A stretch of 8,653 bases of DNA from Planctomycetaceae bacterium UBA969 (GCA_002303765.1 DBCB01000100.1:1441-10093), one strand, 5' to 3'; positions 1 through 7,305 are shown, numbered from the stretch's first letter. Notes: generated by a model from the letters alone, not told the origin. Numbers and translations: made by a program.

Positions 1-2625
1 GAGTTTAAAACCCATCGCGATGACATGATCAGTAATCGCAAATGGTGCCAGCAAAACTGGAAGCATTATCTTGCAGAGTTTGGACAAGACGACGACATGG
101 TAGTAGTTGCGTTAGGCGGGAACGAACAAAACAAAATTGATGCCTTGGAACAACTAGCATTAAAACTATCAGAACATCAAGAAAGTTTTGACCGTATCTT
201 TTTCAAAGTAGACTTACAAAATCTAAAAAACAGATCTCTACTTTTCCTAGAGCCCAAAGAAATAGGCACAATCGTCGGACATCTTGCAAACATGGCGCCT
301 CTGCTTGAATTCCCATTTGCGTGGAATTTATTTACTACAAAAAGCATAACTTGCGAAGCACACGCTAGAATCAAACAGATTGAAGCACGTGGGACGGTCA
401 CCGAAGCAGACACAGCATTTCTTGCGCAATTCCGAAATATCCTCAGAGCTGCAACAAATTATCTGGAATCTGGAGAAACCTATAAAAGCCCCTGGGTTGG
501 CCTTCTGCCAACATCCCAGCACAACACGACCATGCTTTCAAAACCAAATTATCTAGTTTCTGAAGACAAATCCGTAGCGATTCTTTTAGCCCGCCCTATC
601 ACTCAAGAAAAGTCGGATTTTGTCAGCTCAATGCCAGCAGTTAAATTGATGCGTGAAATATTAAATGACATCTCAAAACTTCATCCAGATGTTCAAGTTG
701 GCCTTACTGGATTACCAGTTTTAGAAGCTGATGAAATGACTGCTTCTCAACGGGACAGCGCAACGGCTTCTTGGGTGGCATTTTTAAGCGTTCTTTTCTT
801 ATACATTGTTGTATACAGATCTTGGCGATATCCAGTTCTTACCATCTCAACCTTGTTAGTAGGAACCATTCTTTCATTAGGATGGCTAACCATTACTATC
901 GGGCATCTTAATTTATTATCTGCAACTTTTGCAGTCATGCTGATAGGGTTGGGCGATTACGGGGTTTTGTGGGTGAGCGCATTCGACGAATACAGAAAAA
1001 AAGGTATCCCTGCAGAAGAATCAATTAAAAAAACCGCGCTCTCAGTAGGGCCTGGAATTCTAACTGCGGCCTGCACAACTTCTCTAGCTTTTTTCGCTGC
1101 AATGCTTGCAGATTTTCAGGCAGTTTCAGAAATGGGTTGGATTGCAGGAAGCGGCATATTGTTTTGCGCGCTCGGCTGTTTCACCATCCTTCCTTCCTTA
1201 TTGGGAATAACAGAATCGTACAAAAAAACCGCGTTACAATCAGAAGCCATAGATTCTTTCCCCGGCATTCTTTCTTTCCCTATCAATCAAAATAGTTGGA
1301 CCACATCCTTATTCAGCAAACCAAAAACCATGGTGATTTCTGGCCTAGTGCTCACATGTTTATTTTTAATTCCAGCACTGAAAGTTTCTTACGATCACAA
1401 CCTGCTACATTTACAATCATCTTCACTTGATTCGGTAAAATGGGAAAAAGTATTATTAGAAAAAATGCCCTCCGCAACTTGGCATGCTGTTACTTTTACT
1501 GCAACTCGAGAAGAAGCAATCGAATGGAAAAAGAAATTTGAAGCCCTTCCAGAAGTTAGTCAAGTTGCAGAAATAGCAAGCATGCTTCCCAAAGATCAAT
1601 CAATAAACAAAGGACAACTAAAAGAAATCCAACACAGGCTAAGGTTATTGCCAACTCGCGGATCAAAACCAGGCCACGCTACACCTGATATCGATGGCTT
1701 AAGCAAGGAACTACAACTTCTTGCCAATAAAACCAATGAAGCTAATTCCCTTTTAGATTTAAGCGAAGTCAAGAAAGACTTGGTAACCTTTTTAGGCGTA
1801 CTATCCAGTAAAAGCAAAATGTCGAATATTGAACTCAAAAAATTTGAAGAAGCAGTCACCGGCGACCTTATCGAAAACCTCCATCAATTAAAGGAAGTTT
1901 CCACGCCTGAATTTATTGAAGTGGCTGATATTCCATCTCCAATTCGAAATCGATATTTAAGTGAGAACAACCAATGGCTATTACGAGTATTCGCTAAGAA
2001 AAATCTTTGGGAATACAGCAACCTTAAAGAATTCGTAAGTAGCATTCAAAAAGTTGACGCTCGTGCAACGGGTAAACCTTTTACAACTCTTGAAGGCTTA
2101 AAAGGAATGAAGTCTGGATTTCAATGGGCAGGGATCTACGCGTTAATTGCAATCATCCTGGTTCTATCTTGGGACTTCAGAAAAACCATCTTGGTAACTT
2201 TGGCCCTCATTCCCTTGGCCATGGGGCTTTGCATTACCATGGGAGCAGTATGGTTGCTAGGCTACCAACTGAATCCAGCGAATATGATTGCATTTCCGAT
2301 TCTCGTCGGGGTTGGTATCGATAATGCTGTGCATGTAATCCACGACTTTTTAGGACGAGACCGAAGCAAACCTTACCAGTTAAAAAGCAGCACCTTCAAA
2401 GGAATATTTGTCGCAGGACTCACCACGGTACTGGGTTTTGGTTCGTTAACAATATCTTCCCACCTTGGACTTTCGAGCTTGGGACTTCTCTTAGCATTGG
2501 GCGTAAGTTCTTGCATGATTTGTTCCATACTATGGCTTCCAAGTTTACTGCAACTTGCACCTATCAAGGCTAAACCAGCCTTGAATAAAAATACATTTGC
2601 AAGAACAACTAGCAAAGCAGCATAA
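1..2625 (+). CDS. MMPL/RND-family membrane exporter, HpnN-like, 5' truncated by the window
   Basis: The frame is open from base 1, and the codons before the first ATG (base 25) already read EFKTHRDD, which matches the stretch just after the first membrane helix in this family. The true start therefore lies outside the window, and ATG 25 is not the start. The remaining 874 residues show the two-fold RND plan: a periplasmic loop (25-760), helices at about 769-1210, a seventh helix (1327-1380), a second loop (1381-2115) and five helices (2116-2560). Signature stretches are GHLNLLSATFAVMLIGLG (about 901-954) and LNPANMIAFPILVGVGIDN (about 2269-2325), closely resembling the hopanoid-associated RND protein HpnN from memory. 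Such proteins use the proton gradient to move lipids or hydrophobic compounds out of the inner membrane. The intramembrane aspartates are at 955-957 and 2320-2322. The substrate is unknown; HpnN-like is a similarity call. It converges on the hydrolase gene with a 21-base gap. Confidence 0.9.
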   Translation, partial: EFKTHRDDMISNRKWCQQNWKHYLAEFGQDDDMVVVALGGNEQNKIDALEQLALKLSEHQESFDRIFFKVDLQNLKNRSLLFLEPKEIGTIVGHLANMAPLLEFPFAWNLFTTKSITCEAHARIKQIEARGTVTEADTAFLAQFRNILRAATNYLESGETYKSPWVGLLPTSQHNTTMLSKPNYLVSEDKSVAILLARPITQEKSDFVSSMPAVKLMREILNDISKLHPDVQVGLTGLPVLEADEMTASQRDSATASWVAFLSVLFLYIVVYRSWRYPVLTISTLLVGTILSLGWLTITIGHLNLLSATFAVMLIGLGDYGVLWVSAFDEYRKKGIPAEESIKKTALSVGPGILTAACTTSLAFFAAMLADFQAVSEMGWIAGSGILFCALGCFTILPSLLGITESYKKTALQSEAIDSFPGILSFPINQNSWTTSLFSKPKTMVISGLVLTCLFLIPALKVSYDHNLLHLQSSSLDSVKWEKVLLEKMPSATWHAVTFTATREEAIEWKKKFEALPEVSQVAEIASMLPKDQSINKGQLKEIQHRLRLLPTRGSKPGHATPDIDGLSKELQLLANKTNEANSLLDLSEVKKDLVTFLGVLSSKSKMSNIELKKFEEAVTGDLIENLHQLKEVSTPEFIEVADIPSPIRNRYLSENNQWLLRVFAKKNLWEYSNLKEFVSSIQKVDARATGKPFTTLEGLKGMKSGFQWAGIYALIAIILVLSWDFRKTILVTLALIPLAMGLCITMGAVWLLGYQLNPANMIAFPILVGVGIDNAVHVIHDFLGRDRSKPYQLKSSTFKGIFVAGLTTVLGFGSLTISSHLGLSSLGLLLALGVSSCMICSILWLPSLLQLAPIKAKPALNKNTFARTTSKAA

Positions 2626-2646
2626 AAGCAATCTGCTAAAAAATGA

Positions 2647-4137
2647 TCAAGGAAGTTTAAAAAACTCAGCTTTAAGTCTGCCAGTTATTTTAAAAGAAGC
2701 AATCTTCCCGGAAGAATCTCTAGTAAAAGTAAGAACGGGATTATCAAAGACAAAATCACCCGCATAAAGAATAGACGACCCCAAATGATTAAGGTCAACA
2801 AAATGCTTGCCAACAACCAGCCTGACATTTTTACCCTGCATTTTTAGCTCAACTTTCCCATAAGCGGGATTCTGATATTCCCCCAAAACTTCTGCCAAGT
2901 TGAGAGAACCAGGATATTTTTTTAACAACTCAACTAAGTTATCATCGTAAGCAATCTTGGATTTTTGCAAACCTTCGGCCATGATAAATGCGTAATTCTT
3001 ATCCCACTCCACCCGGGAAAAGTTAAATAATAAATCAATCAGCGAATTGCTGAGCGCCAGATTCATTCTTGTGTGTTCAAGGTTTGAGAGAATCACTAAA
3101 CCAAATTTTGCATTTGGAATCGTAGCAATATGCGTCCGAAAACCATCAATAGCCCCAGCATGAGAAACCAACCTTATGCCACGGTAATCCTGAATAACCC
3201 AACCCAACCCATAGGACATCTGCGCAGTAAAGGGATGCAGTAATTTATTCATAGCATCTAAAGGATTAACAACCTGCGGTTTCTGAGTTTCGAGCAGTTG
3301 GGGTGCAAGATCCATTTTGGCATATTTCTGATTCGCAGGATCAACTTGGAATTTAAGCCAATTAGCAAGGTCATGGGCGGAAGAATAAACGCTACCTGCA
3401 GGGTCTGGGAACGCACTAACATAAGGTTCTTTAACTTCAGGGAACCCAAACTTACCGATAAAATGCCCCCGAGAAAGATTTTCATTTGGAGGTAACACCA
3501 CTGTGTCTTTCATTCCCAGGGGGTCCAGTATTTCTTGCCTTAAAAGTTTCTCCCAACTTGCATTACCAACCTTTTCACAAACCAACCCTCCTGCAGAATA
3601 CATGATCGATTGATACTGGTAAGTTGACCGAAAGGGGTTTTCCAAAGGTAAAAATGCAGCCTTGCGAACATTATCTTCAGGTGCAAGTCCACTCCTGTAC
3701 CAGAGTAAATCGTTGCTGCCCAAACCCGTCCTATGGCAAAACAAATCCCGCAATCTGCAATCTTCAGACGCAAAAGGATCAGACAATTTAAACCAGGGCA
3801 AATGCTTTTGCACCTTATCATCCCAATCAAGCTTTTTCTTAGCGACCATAGAAGCAGCCAATGCACTGGTAAAGGCCTTGGTACAAGATGCGATTGGAAA
3901 AAGAGTATTATTTGTGACTGGCTTTTGTTTGGCTATTTCTACAACACCAAAACCAGATTCAAAAAGGGTTTCGCCCTCATGGACAATTGCAACTGCGACT
4001 CCCGGAACCCGCCAATATTCCATCGCTTGCTGTACCAACAATTTAACTTCTTTTTCCGGAAACTTTGCAGCAGCAACTTTATCAACATCTGATTGTGCAA
4101 AGACCAATGAAATTATTAAGAAGGTATTATTGATCAT
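2647..4137 (-). CDS. Serine hydrolase, class C beta-lactamase/penicillin-binding type, with C-terminal DUF3471-like domain
   Basis: This is a 496-residue protein with the beta-lactamase-related (class C) fold. The nucleophile motif SCTK is at residues 84-87, followed by LRDLFCHRTGL (129-139), PLGM (206-209), SYGLGW (308-313) and HAG (326-328), which replaces the KTG box. The second catalytic motif appears as YQS (175-177) in the context FRSTYQYQSIMY, where relatives usually have YxN. The last ~85 residues (LGEYQNPAYGKVEL onward) resemble DUF3471, often fused to these hydrolases. The N-terminus has a short hydrophobic stretch (FLIISLVFA) ending near A14, consistent with a weak signal peptide and action in the periplasm. 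The start ATG is the only one possible, because the upstream gene's stop TAG lies in the same frame 9 bases before it; no clear Shine-Dalgarno is visible. It is last in the gpsA cluster. The substrate (peptidoglycan peptide, D-amino acid peptide or ester) cannot be told from sequence. Confidence 0.9.
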   Translation of the reverse strand: MINNTFLIISLVFAQSDVDKVAAAKFPEKEVKLLVQQAMEYWRVPGVAVAIVHEGETLFESGFGVVEIAKQKPVTNNTLFPIASCTKAFTSALAASMVAKKKLDWDDKVQKHLPWFKLSDPFASEDCRLRDLFCHRTGLGSNDLLWYRSGLAPEDNVRKAAFLPLENPFRSTYQYQSIMYSAGGLVCEKVGNASWEKLLRQEILDPLGMKDTVVLPPNENLSRGHFIGKFGFPEVKEPYVSAFPDPAGSVYSSAHDLANWLKFQVDPANQKYAKMDLAPQLLETQKPQVVNPLDAMNKLLHPFTAQMSYGLGWVIQDYRGIRLVSHAGAIDGFRTHIATIPNAKFGLVILSNLEHTRMNLALSNSLIDLLFNFSRVEWDKNYAFIMAEGLQKSKIAYDDNLVELLKKYPGSLNLAEVLGEYQNPAYGKVELKMQGKNVRLVVGKHFVDLNHLGSSILYAGDFVFDNPVLTFTRDSSGKIASFKITGRLKAEFFKLP

Positions 4138-4146
4138 GGATAAACT

Positions 4147-4704
4147 CTAACCTTTAATAATAGTTCTGATTTTCTCAAGTTCGGCAGAACACTCATCGGA
4201 AGAAAGGATAGGGGAAATAGCGTTAGCATCTAAAGGACTTTCAAGATTAACCCAGGATTTACATCCCAAATAAAAAGGGGTTTCATCAATCTCAACAGGC
4301 GTTGAGATTTTATATGTTTTAACGAGCATTACGGTTAACCCTGGGCTCCGATAAGCAAATCTGGAACTACTACACTCCTTCGAAAGAACATGGAAAGGCT
4401 CGAGTTTTTCCAAGATATCAAGATTCATCAAATGATAAGTTTCGACAACTTCAGCAAGGTGAAAGAACAGAATCTTTTTTGGCGGGGCTTTAAACATCTC
4501 ACCCTTTTCAAGCCATTCAGTTTCTCGCAATTGATTTTGTTGCTGATGAACATAAGTGGGATAAAGCCAAAACCAATTAGATTGAACCTGAAAATCTCCC
4601 GTTGGTTCAGCAATACCGCCCTTGCGGAGCAAAATAGATTGCCTTCCCGAAGCAAGAGCAGCACAAACCGAAGCCCATTCTTTGCATGCAAGTTGAATGT
4701 TCAT
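4147..4704 (-). CDS. DUF1802 family protein
   Basis: This 185-residue protein is recognisable as DUF1802 by its near-N-terminal ACKEW (6-10), the block GRQSILLRKGGIAEPTGDF (20-38) and PTYVHQQ (49-55). Further on come a YLGCKSWVNLE stretch and a final SPILSSDE segment, both also typical of the family. No biochemical function is established for DUF1802 that I know of. No signal peptide or membrane helix is seen, so it is probably cytoplasmic. The ATG at 4704 lies 8 bases after the gpsA stop; a GGGGA stretch sits only two bases before the ATG, a poor Shine-Dalgarno, so translation may be coupled to gpsA. Its TAG stop is in frame with the downstream hydrolase. The length is normal for the family. 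Confidence 0.85.
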   Translation of the reverse strand: MNIQLACKEWASVCAALASGRQSILLRKGGIAEPTGDFQVQSNWFWLYPTYVHQQQNQLRETEWLEKGEMFKAPPKKILFFHLAEVVETYHLMNLDILEKLEPFHVLSKECSSSRFAYRSPGLTVMLVKTYKISTPVEIDETPFYLGCKSWVNLESPLDANAISPILSSDECSAELEKIRTIIKG

Positions 4705-4712
4705 TTCCCCAG

Positions 4713-5708
4713 CTATTCTTTCCTAGGCGCCCTATTCATTAAATCCTGCACTGCAGTTTTGGGGCTCTTCCCGTGTTGCAAAACCTGATAAACCTGTTCA
4801 ATGATGGGCAAATCAATATTCCTTTGAACAGCATGTTCGCGGATACTAGGCGCAGTAAATATTCCCTCTGCAACTTGCGACATACCCGGAAGAAACTGGG
4901 CCAACTTTTCGCCTTTACCTAATCTTTCTCCCACTTTACGATTTCTAGAATGAGGACTGGTGCATGTAGCAATCAAATCACCCAAGCCTGCCAAACCGTT
5001 AAAAGTCGAGGCCTCCGCACCGCATGCAACCCCATATCGTGTCATCTCAACCAAACCCCGAGTAATTAGGGCGGCCTTTGCGTTATCACCATATCCCAGG
5101 CCATCATTTATCCCTGCTGCAATTGCAATTACATTTTTAAGCGCACCTGCAATCTCAACCCCGAGAACATCATGATTAGTATAAACTCTAAATGATTCAG
5201 AATTAAAAAGAGACTGGATTTGCAAATTAATATCAGGATCGGAACCTGCAAGGGCCAAAGAAGTTGGCAAACCTCGAGCCACTTCTTCAGCATGGCTAGG
5301 GCCACTTAAAATCGAAACCGGCCTAGGGCCAAGAACATCTAAAATAGTTTGGCTGGGCCTAAGAAAAGAAACACGCTCGAGCCCCTTGGTTGTGCTAAGA
5401 ACAGGCAGCATTGGGGGTGTTTGCGAATCAATATTTTTAAGGACCGTGCGCAAATGTGCTGATGGAATAGCAGAAACCAATAATCCTGCGCCTGATATTG
5501 CATCCGTAAAGGAATCGCTAATTTCAATTTGGGAAGGCAAAATAATTCCCGGAAGCAGCAAGTTATTGCCTCGAGAAACTTTTAAATTATTCCTCGAAGC
5601 CTCCCTCACACTCCACAAGGAAACAGCACACTTGTTTTCCCTTGCTAGGTGCAAGGCTAAAGCCATTCCCCAAGCCCCTGCCCCAATAATTGCAACTTTT
5701 TCAATCAT
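4713..5708 (-). CDS. gpsA: NAD(P)-dependent glycerol-3-phosphate dehydrogenase
   Basis: GpsA reduces dihydroxyacetone phosphate to sn-glycerol 3-phosphate, the backbone of bacterial phospholipids, in the cytoplasm. The 331-residue protein has the family length and motifs: the Rossmann nucleotide-binding loop GAGAWG (9-14), STTKGLE with Lys108, SGPSHAEE (135-142), GALKN with the presumed catalytic Lys191, GLGYGDNAKAALITRG, and LAGLGDLIATCTSPHSRN. All key residues are present, so the enzyme should be active. I chose ATG 5708 over the in-frame GTG at 5714, which would add two residues, because that GTG lies inside the likely Shine-Dalgarno AGGGTGA (5717-5711), well placed for ATG 5708. It is the first clear gene of a three-gene run with DUF1802 and the serine hydrolase. 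A 27-codon ORF ends 14 bases upstream. Confidence 0.97.
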   Translation of the reverse strand: MIEKVAIIGAGAWGMALALHLARENKCAVSLWSVREASRNNLKVSRGNNLLLPGIILPSQIEISDSFTDAISGAGLLVSAIPSAHLRTVLKNIDSQTPPMLPVLSTTKGLERVSFLRPSQTILDVLGPRPVSILSGPSHAEEVARGLPTSLALAGSDPDINLQIQSLFNSESFRVYTNHDVLGVEIAGALKNVIAIAAGINDGLGYGDNAKAALITRGLVEMTRYGVACGAEASTFNGLAGLGDLIATCTSPHSRNRKVGERLGKGEKLAQFLPGMSQVAEGIFTAPSIREHAVQRNIDLPIIEQVYQVLQHGKSPKTAVQDLMNRAPRKE

Positions 5709-5722
5709 AATCACCCTGAATA

Positions 5723-5806
5723 TTAAGAACCGCTTTTCTTATTCACATCGTAAAGATAAATTCCGCTTGTCGCTACTTTGAAGTGCTCCGTTTTTACTAA
5801 AACCAT
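5723..5806 (-). CDS. Possible 27-residue leader or small ORF before gpsA (tentative)
   Basis: ATG 5806 opens a frame of 27 codons ending in TAA, 14 bases before the gpsA start. The peptide begins MVLVKTEHFKVATSGIYLYD and looks protein-like, with alternating hydrophobic residues. The same frame stays open about 23 codons further upstream, to a TAG near 5878, without another ATG, GTG or TTG. An AGAGG directly abuts the ATG, so it cannot act as a normal Shine-Dalgarno. It could be a translated leader of gpsA, the decayed end of an older gene, or chance. I do not recognise it. Confidence 0.2.
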   Translation of the reverse strand: MVLVKTEHFKVATSGIYLYDVNKKSGS

Positions 5807-6021
5807 CCTCTTGCAATTGTTTTTAATCTGCCAGGTAAAACTTTTAGGATAATGACACTCTAAACGCCCAAGTATTACCTAAAGATTTAATTTTTCATCA
5901 AAGTTATCTTCTTGAATTGCCGATTATAGTTATGGCGGGGGTCACGGATTTAACAAGACCACCAACCTGCAGTTGTTAAAGCAAGCAAAAAAGCAATTTT
6001 GCTTAGCATGTAAAAGAATCT

Positions 6022-6027
6022 AGGAGG
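6022..6027 (+). promoter_or_regulatory. Strong Shine-Dalgarno AGGAGG for the 74-residue gene
   Basis: A perfect AGGAGG lies 7 bases before the ATG at 6035. It is the best ribosome binding site in the window and is the main evidence that this short ORF is a real, well-translated gene. Confidence 0.85.
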
Positions 6028-6034
6028 ATTCAAA

Positions 6035-6259
6035 ATGGCACCACACCTTAGAGTTTTCAAGGAATCAGCAGATTCAGACAAAGATATTATCCAAGCACCT
6101 ACCGTTCGGGTTAGGCTATCAGACCTTTTGCCTTTGATAGCAGCAGCGCAACGCAAGAATTTCACATGGGTTCAAGATTTCATGGAAGATGAAGTCGCAG
6201 TGACCGCAGACCTTTACGAAGTTCTTCGTAGCTTTAGAACTTTCAGGCCTGCAAGCTAG
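6035..6259 (+). CDS. Small protein of unknown function, 74 residues
   Basis: The protein reads like a compact soluble domain: an N-terminal MAPHLRVFKES, then APTVRVRLSDLLPLIAAAQR (about 21-40), NFTWVQDFMEDEVAVTADLYE and an arginine-rich end (SFRTFRPAS). A mostly helical fold is likely. There is no signal peptide, membrane helix or metal-binding cluster. It seems to me of the sort conserved as a hypothetical protein in planctomycetes, but I cannot name a family. The start is fixed by the strong AGGAGG. The longer minus-strand ORFs over it (5950-6165 and 6119-6358) have no comparable ribosome site. It converges on the 287-residue gene with 4 bases between stops, so the two transcripts probably overlap at their 3' ends. 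Confidence 0.75.
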   Translation: MAPHLRVFKESADSDKDIIQAPTVRVRLSDLLPLIAAAQRKNFTWVQDFMEDEVAVTADLYEVLRSFRTFRPAS

Positions 6260-6263
6260 TTGT

Positions 6264-7127
6264 TTAGTCTGCAAAGCCATCACTTTTCGGAAGATTTTCC
6301 AAGATTGCTGGCTTGGCAAAAAGTGAAAGGTCAACATTGCCCTTAACCTCGGCTTCAATCAATTTCAGTCTTATTTCGAGGTCATTTACTCTTTGTCTAA
6401 CCACCATAATTTCATCTTTGGGTGTTTCTTTTTCTGTACTTCTGGGCACTTCCGGATAATTCAATTGCCTTTGCAATGCTGCAAATAGAAAAAAAGGATC
6501 CCTGCCCAAGTTTGCCTTCGCAATTCGACCTTCCTTACTAGCAAAAAGTGGTTGCAATGGCGGTTCATACGATGGGTCTTGCTTTCGCTCGACCTCCAGA
6601 TAATACTCCGAACGCAAATAAACAAATTCCGCAAATTCCACCAATCCTATTTGCTTAGATACAAACAAGATAAAATCCTTCCATTCTTTCGAATACAAGG
6701 GATCGTTTGCCATCGCTGTAATGCCTTCCTCATATCCCAGTTTGTTTCGCGATAGGATTTCAAATTGAAACACAAACAATCCGGAAGGCAAAGGAGAGTC
6801 AGCAAGATACTTAGCCATCTTCTCCAACACATGTAAACCTGTGTCGATGCTAAATTTCCTATTTTCATCTTCGGTTGATTTGATGATAAAAGATTGAAAG
6901 GGCGTGAAGTAATGACTTAGTATTTTAAATCCGGTGCTTAGTAGCCCGCTTTCTTTTATTTCAGTTGCAAGAAACTGGATTGCCATGGGGAGTTTGGTTG
7001 TAGCAAGAATTTCCTGGTCAATTCTCTCTAGGACATCTTGTGTCGCAATAGAAGCCTTTATTCGGTCTCTAAGAGTTTGAAAAAAGTAGAATTGTTCAAT
7101 GTATTCTTCACGATCCAGAATCGGCAT
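6264..7127 (-). CDS. Uncharacterised 287-residue protein with C-terminal coiled coil
   Basis: I do not recognise a named family. The N-terminus, MPILDREEYIEQFYFFQTLR, leads into a long, mainly helical soluble region with stretches such as TTKLPMAIQFLATEIKESGL and ILSHYFTPFQSFIIK, the parts most likely to be conserved. A charged, proline-rich linker (about 193-240) precedes a predicted coiled coil (about 241-270, with the heptad-like VVRQRVNDLEIRLKLIEAEV), suggesting self-association or a partner. No signal peptide or membrane span is visible, so the protein is probably cytoplasmic. The ATG at 7127 is supported by GGAG (7138-7135) 7 bases upstream. A good promoter and a palindrome lie further upstream. 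The FHA gene ends 203 bases before it on the same strand, so it probably has its own promoter. The overlapping frames are shadows. Confidence 0.8.
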   Translation of the reverse strand: MPILDREEYIEQFYFFQTLRDRIKASIATQDVLERIDQEILATTKLPMAIQFLATEIKESGLLSTGFKILSHYFTPFQSFIIKSTEDENRKFSIDTGLHVLEKMAKYLADSPLPSGLFVFQFEILSRNKLGYEEGITAMANDPLYSKEWKDFILFVSKQIGLVEFAEFVYLRSEYYLEVERKQDPSYEPPLQPLFASKEGRIAKANLGRDPFFLFAALQRQLNYPEVPRSTEKETPKDEIMVVRQRVNDLEIRLKLIEAEVKGNVDLSLFAKPAILENLPKSDGFAD

Positions 7128-7142
7128 TATTATACTCCATTT

Positions 7143-7161
7143 TAAAATCTACTAGATTTTA
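7143..7161. repeat. Perfect 8-bp inverted repeat in the leader of the 287-residue gene
   Basis: TAAAATCT-ACT-AGATTTTA is an 8+3+8 perfect palindrome ending 15 bases before the start codon and about 5 bases before the GGAG ribosome site. In DNA it could be an operator for a dimeric regulator; in RNA it could form a small AT-rich hairpin next to the ribosome site. It has no T-run suited to termination. Confidence 0.5.
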
Positions 7162-7187
7162 GCATGAAGATTGAAGGCGGAAGTGAG

Positions 7188-7208
7188 TTTAATAATGATT
7201 TTATTAAA
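7188..7208. repeat. AT-rich 8-bp inverted repeat overlapping the candidate promoter
   Basis: TTTAATAA (7188-7195) and TTATTAAA (7201-7208) are perfect reverse complements around a 5-base loop, overlapping the proposed -10. AT-only repeats of this length arise easily by chance in such DNA, so it is a weak operator candidate. Confidence 0.25.
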
Positions 7209-7221
7209 TCGAATGTGTCAA
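7192..7221 (-). promoter_or_regulatory. Candidate sigma-70-type promoter for the 287-residue gene
   Basis: On the minus strand a perfect consensus -35, TTGACA (7221-7216), is followed after 18 bases by CATTAT (7197-7192), 4 of 6 matches to the -10 consensus. Transcription would begin near 7185, giving a ~58-base leader that contains the palindrome and the GGAG. This supports independent transcription from the FHA gene. Confidence 0.4.
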
Positions 7222-7280
7222 AAAGCCTGATTATATGAAAAAACAAATAGCAATCACTATGCAGTAAGCATTTATTAACA

Positions 7281-7305
7281 AATAATTCCTTACAGTTAAA
7301 TTATT
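7281..7305. repeat. 7-bp inverted repeat downstream of the FHA gene
   Basis: AATAATT (7281-7287) and AATTATT (7299-7305) flank an 11-base loop, starting 26 bases past the FHA stop on the minus strand. It could serve as a weak 3'-end hairpin, but it has no G-C pairs and no U-tract, so a terminator call is not supported. Confidence 0.2.

Larger units (their letters stand above)
5709..6034. promoter_or_regulatory. Divergent intergenic region between gpsA and the 74-residue gene
   Basis: These 326 bases must carry the promoters for gpsA (minus) and the small gene (plus). I find no convincing -35/-10 pair for either: a TATAGT at 5925-5930 could be a -10 for the plus gene, but no matching -35 lies 16-18 bases upstream. 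A short inverted repeat AAGCA-ATTT-TGCTT (5991-6004) lies 17 bases before the Shine-Dalgarno of the small gene. On the minus strand the frame ending at 5723 is open for about 51 codons, with one ATG at 5806. No RNA gene or repeat is visible. Confidence 0.5.

Noticed and set aside
25..27. ATG at 25 as the start of the exporter
   Set aside because: Eight in-frame codons before it already match the family and no stop intervenes, so the gene begins before the window.
2616..2643. AGCAG...CTGCT followed by AAAAAA after the exporter gene, as a possible terminator
   Set aside because: The stem is only 5 bp with a 12-base loop, and on the plus strand it is followed by an A-run, not the T-run of an intrinsic terminator. 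On the minus strand the T-run precedes the hairpin.
3662..4150. Plus-strand ORF of 162 codons opposite the serine hydrolase
   Set aside because: The composition is low in recognisable motifs, while the minus strand encodes an intact hydrolase with catalytic motifs over the same bases.
5950..6358. Two minus-strand ORFs (5950-6165 and 6119-6358) over the 74-residue gene
   Set aside because: Neither has a ribosome site; the plus-strand gene has a perfect AGGAGG and a better-looking protein, and 6119-6358 also overlaps the end of the 287-residue gene.
7129..7134. Perfect TATAAT on the minus strand just before the ATG of the 287-residue gene
   Set aside because: As a -10 box it would start transcription inside the coding region, and no -35 lies at the right distance; it is the AT-rich spacer of the ribosome site.
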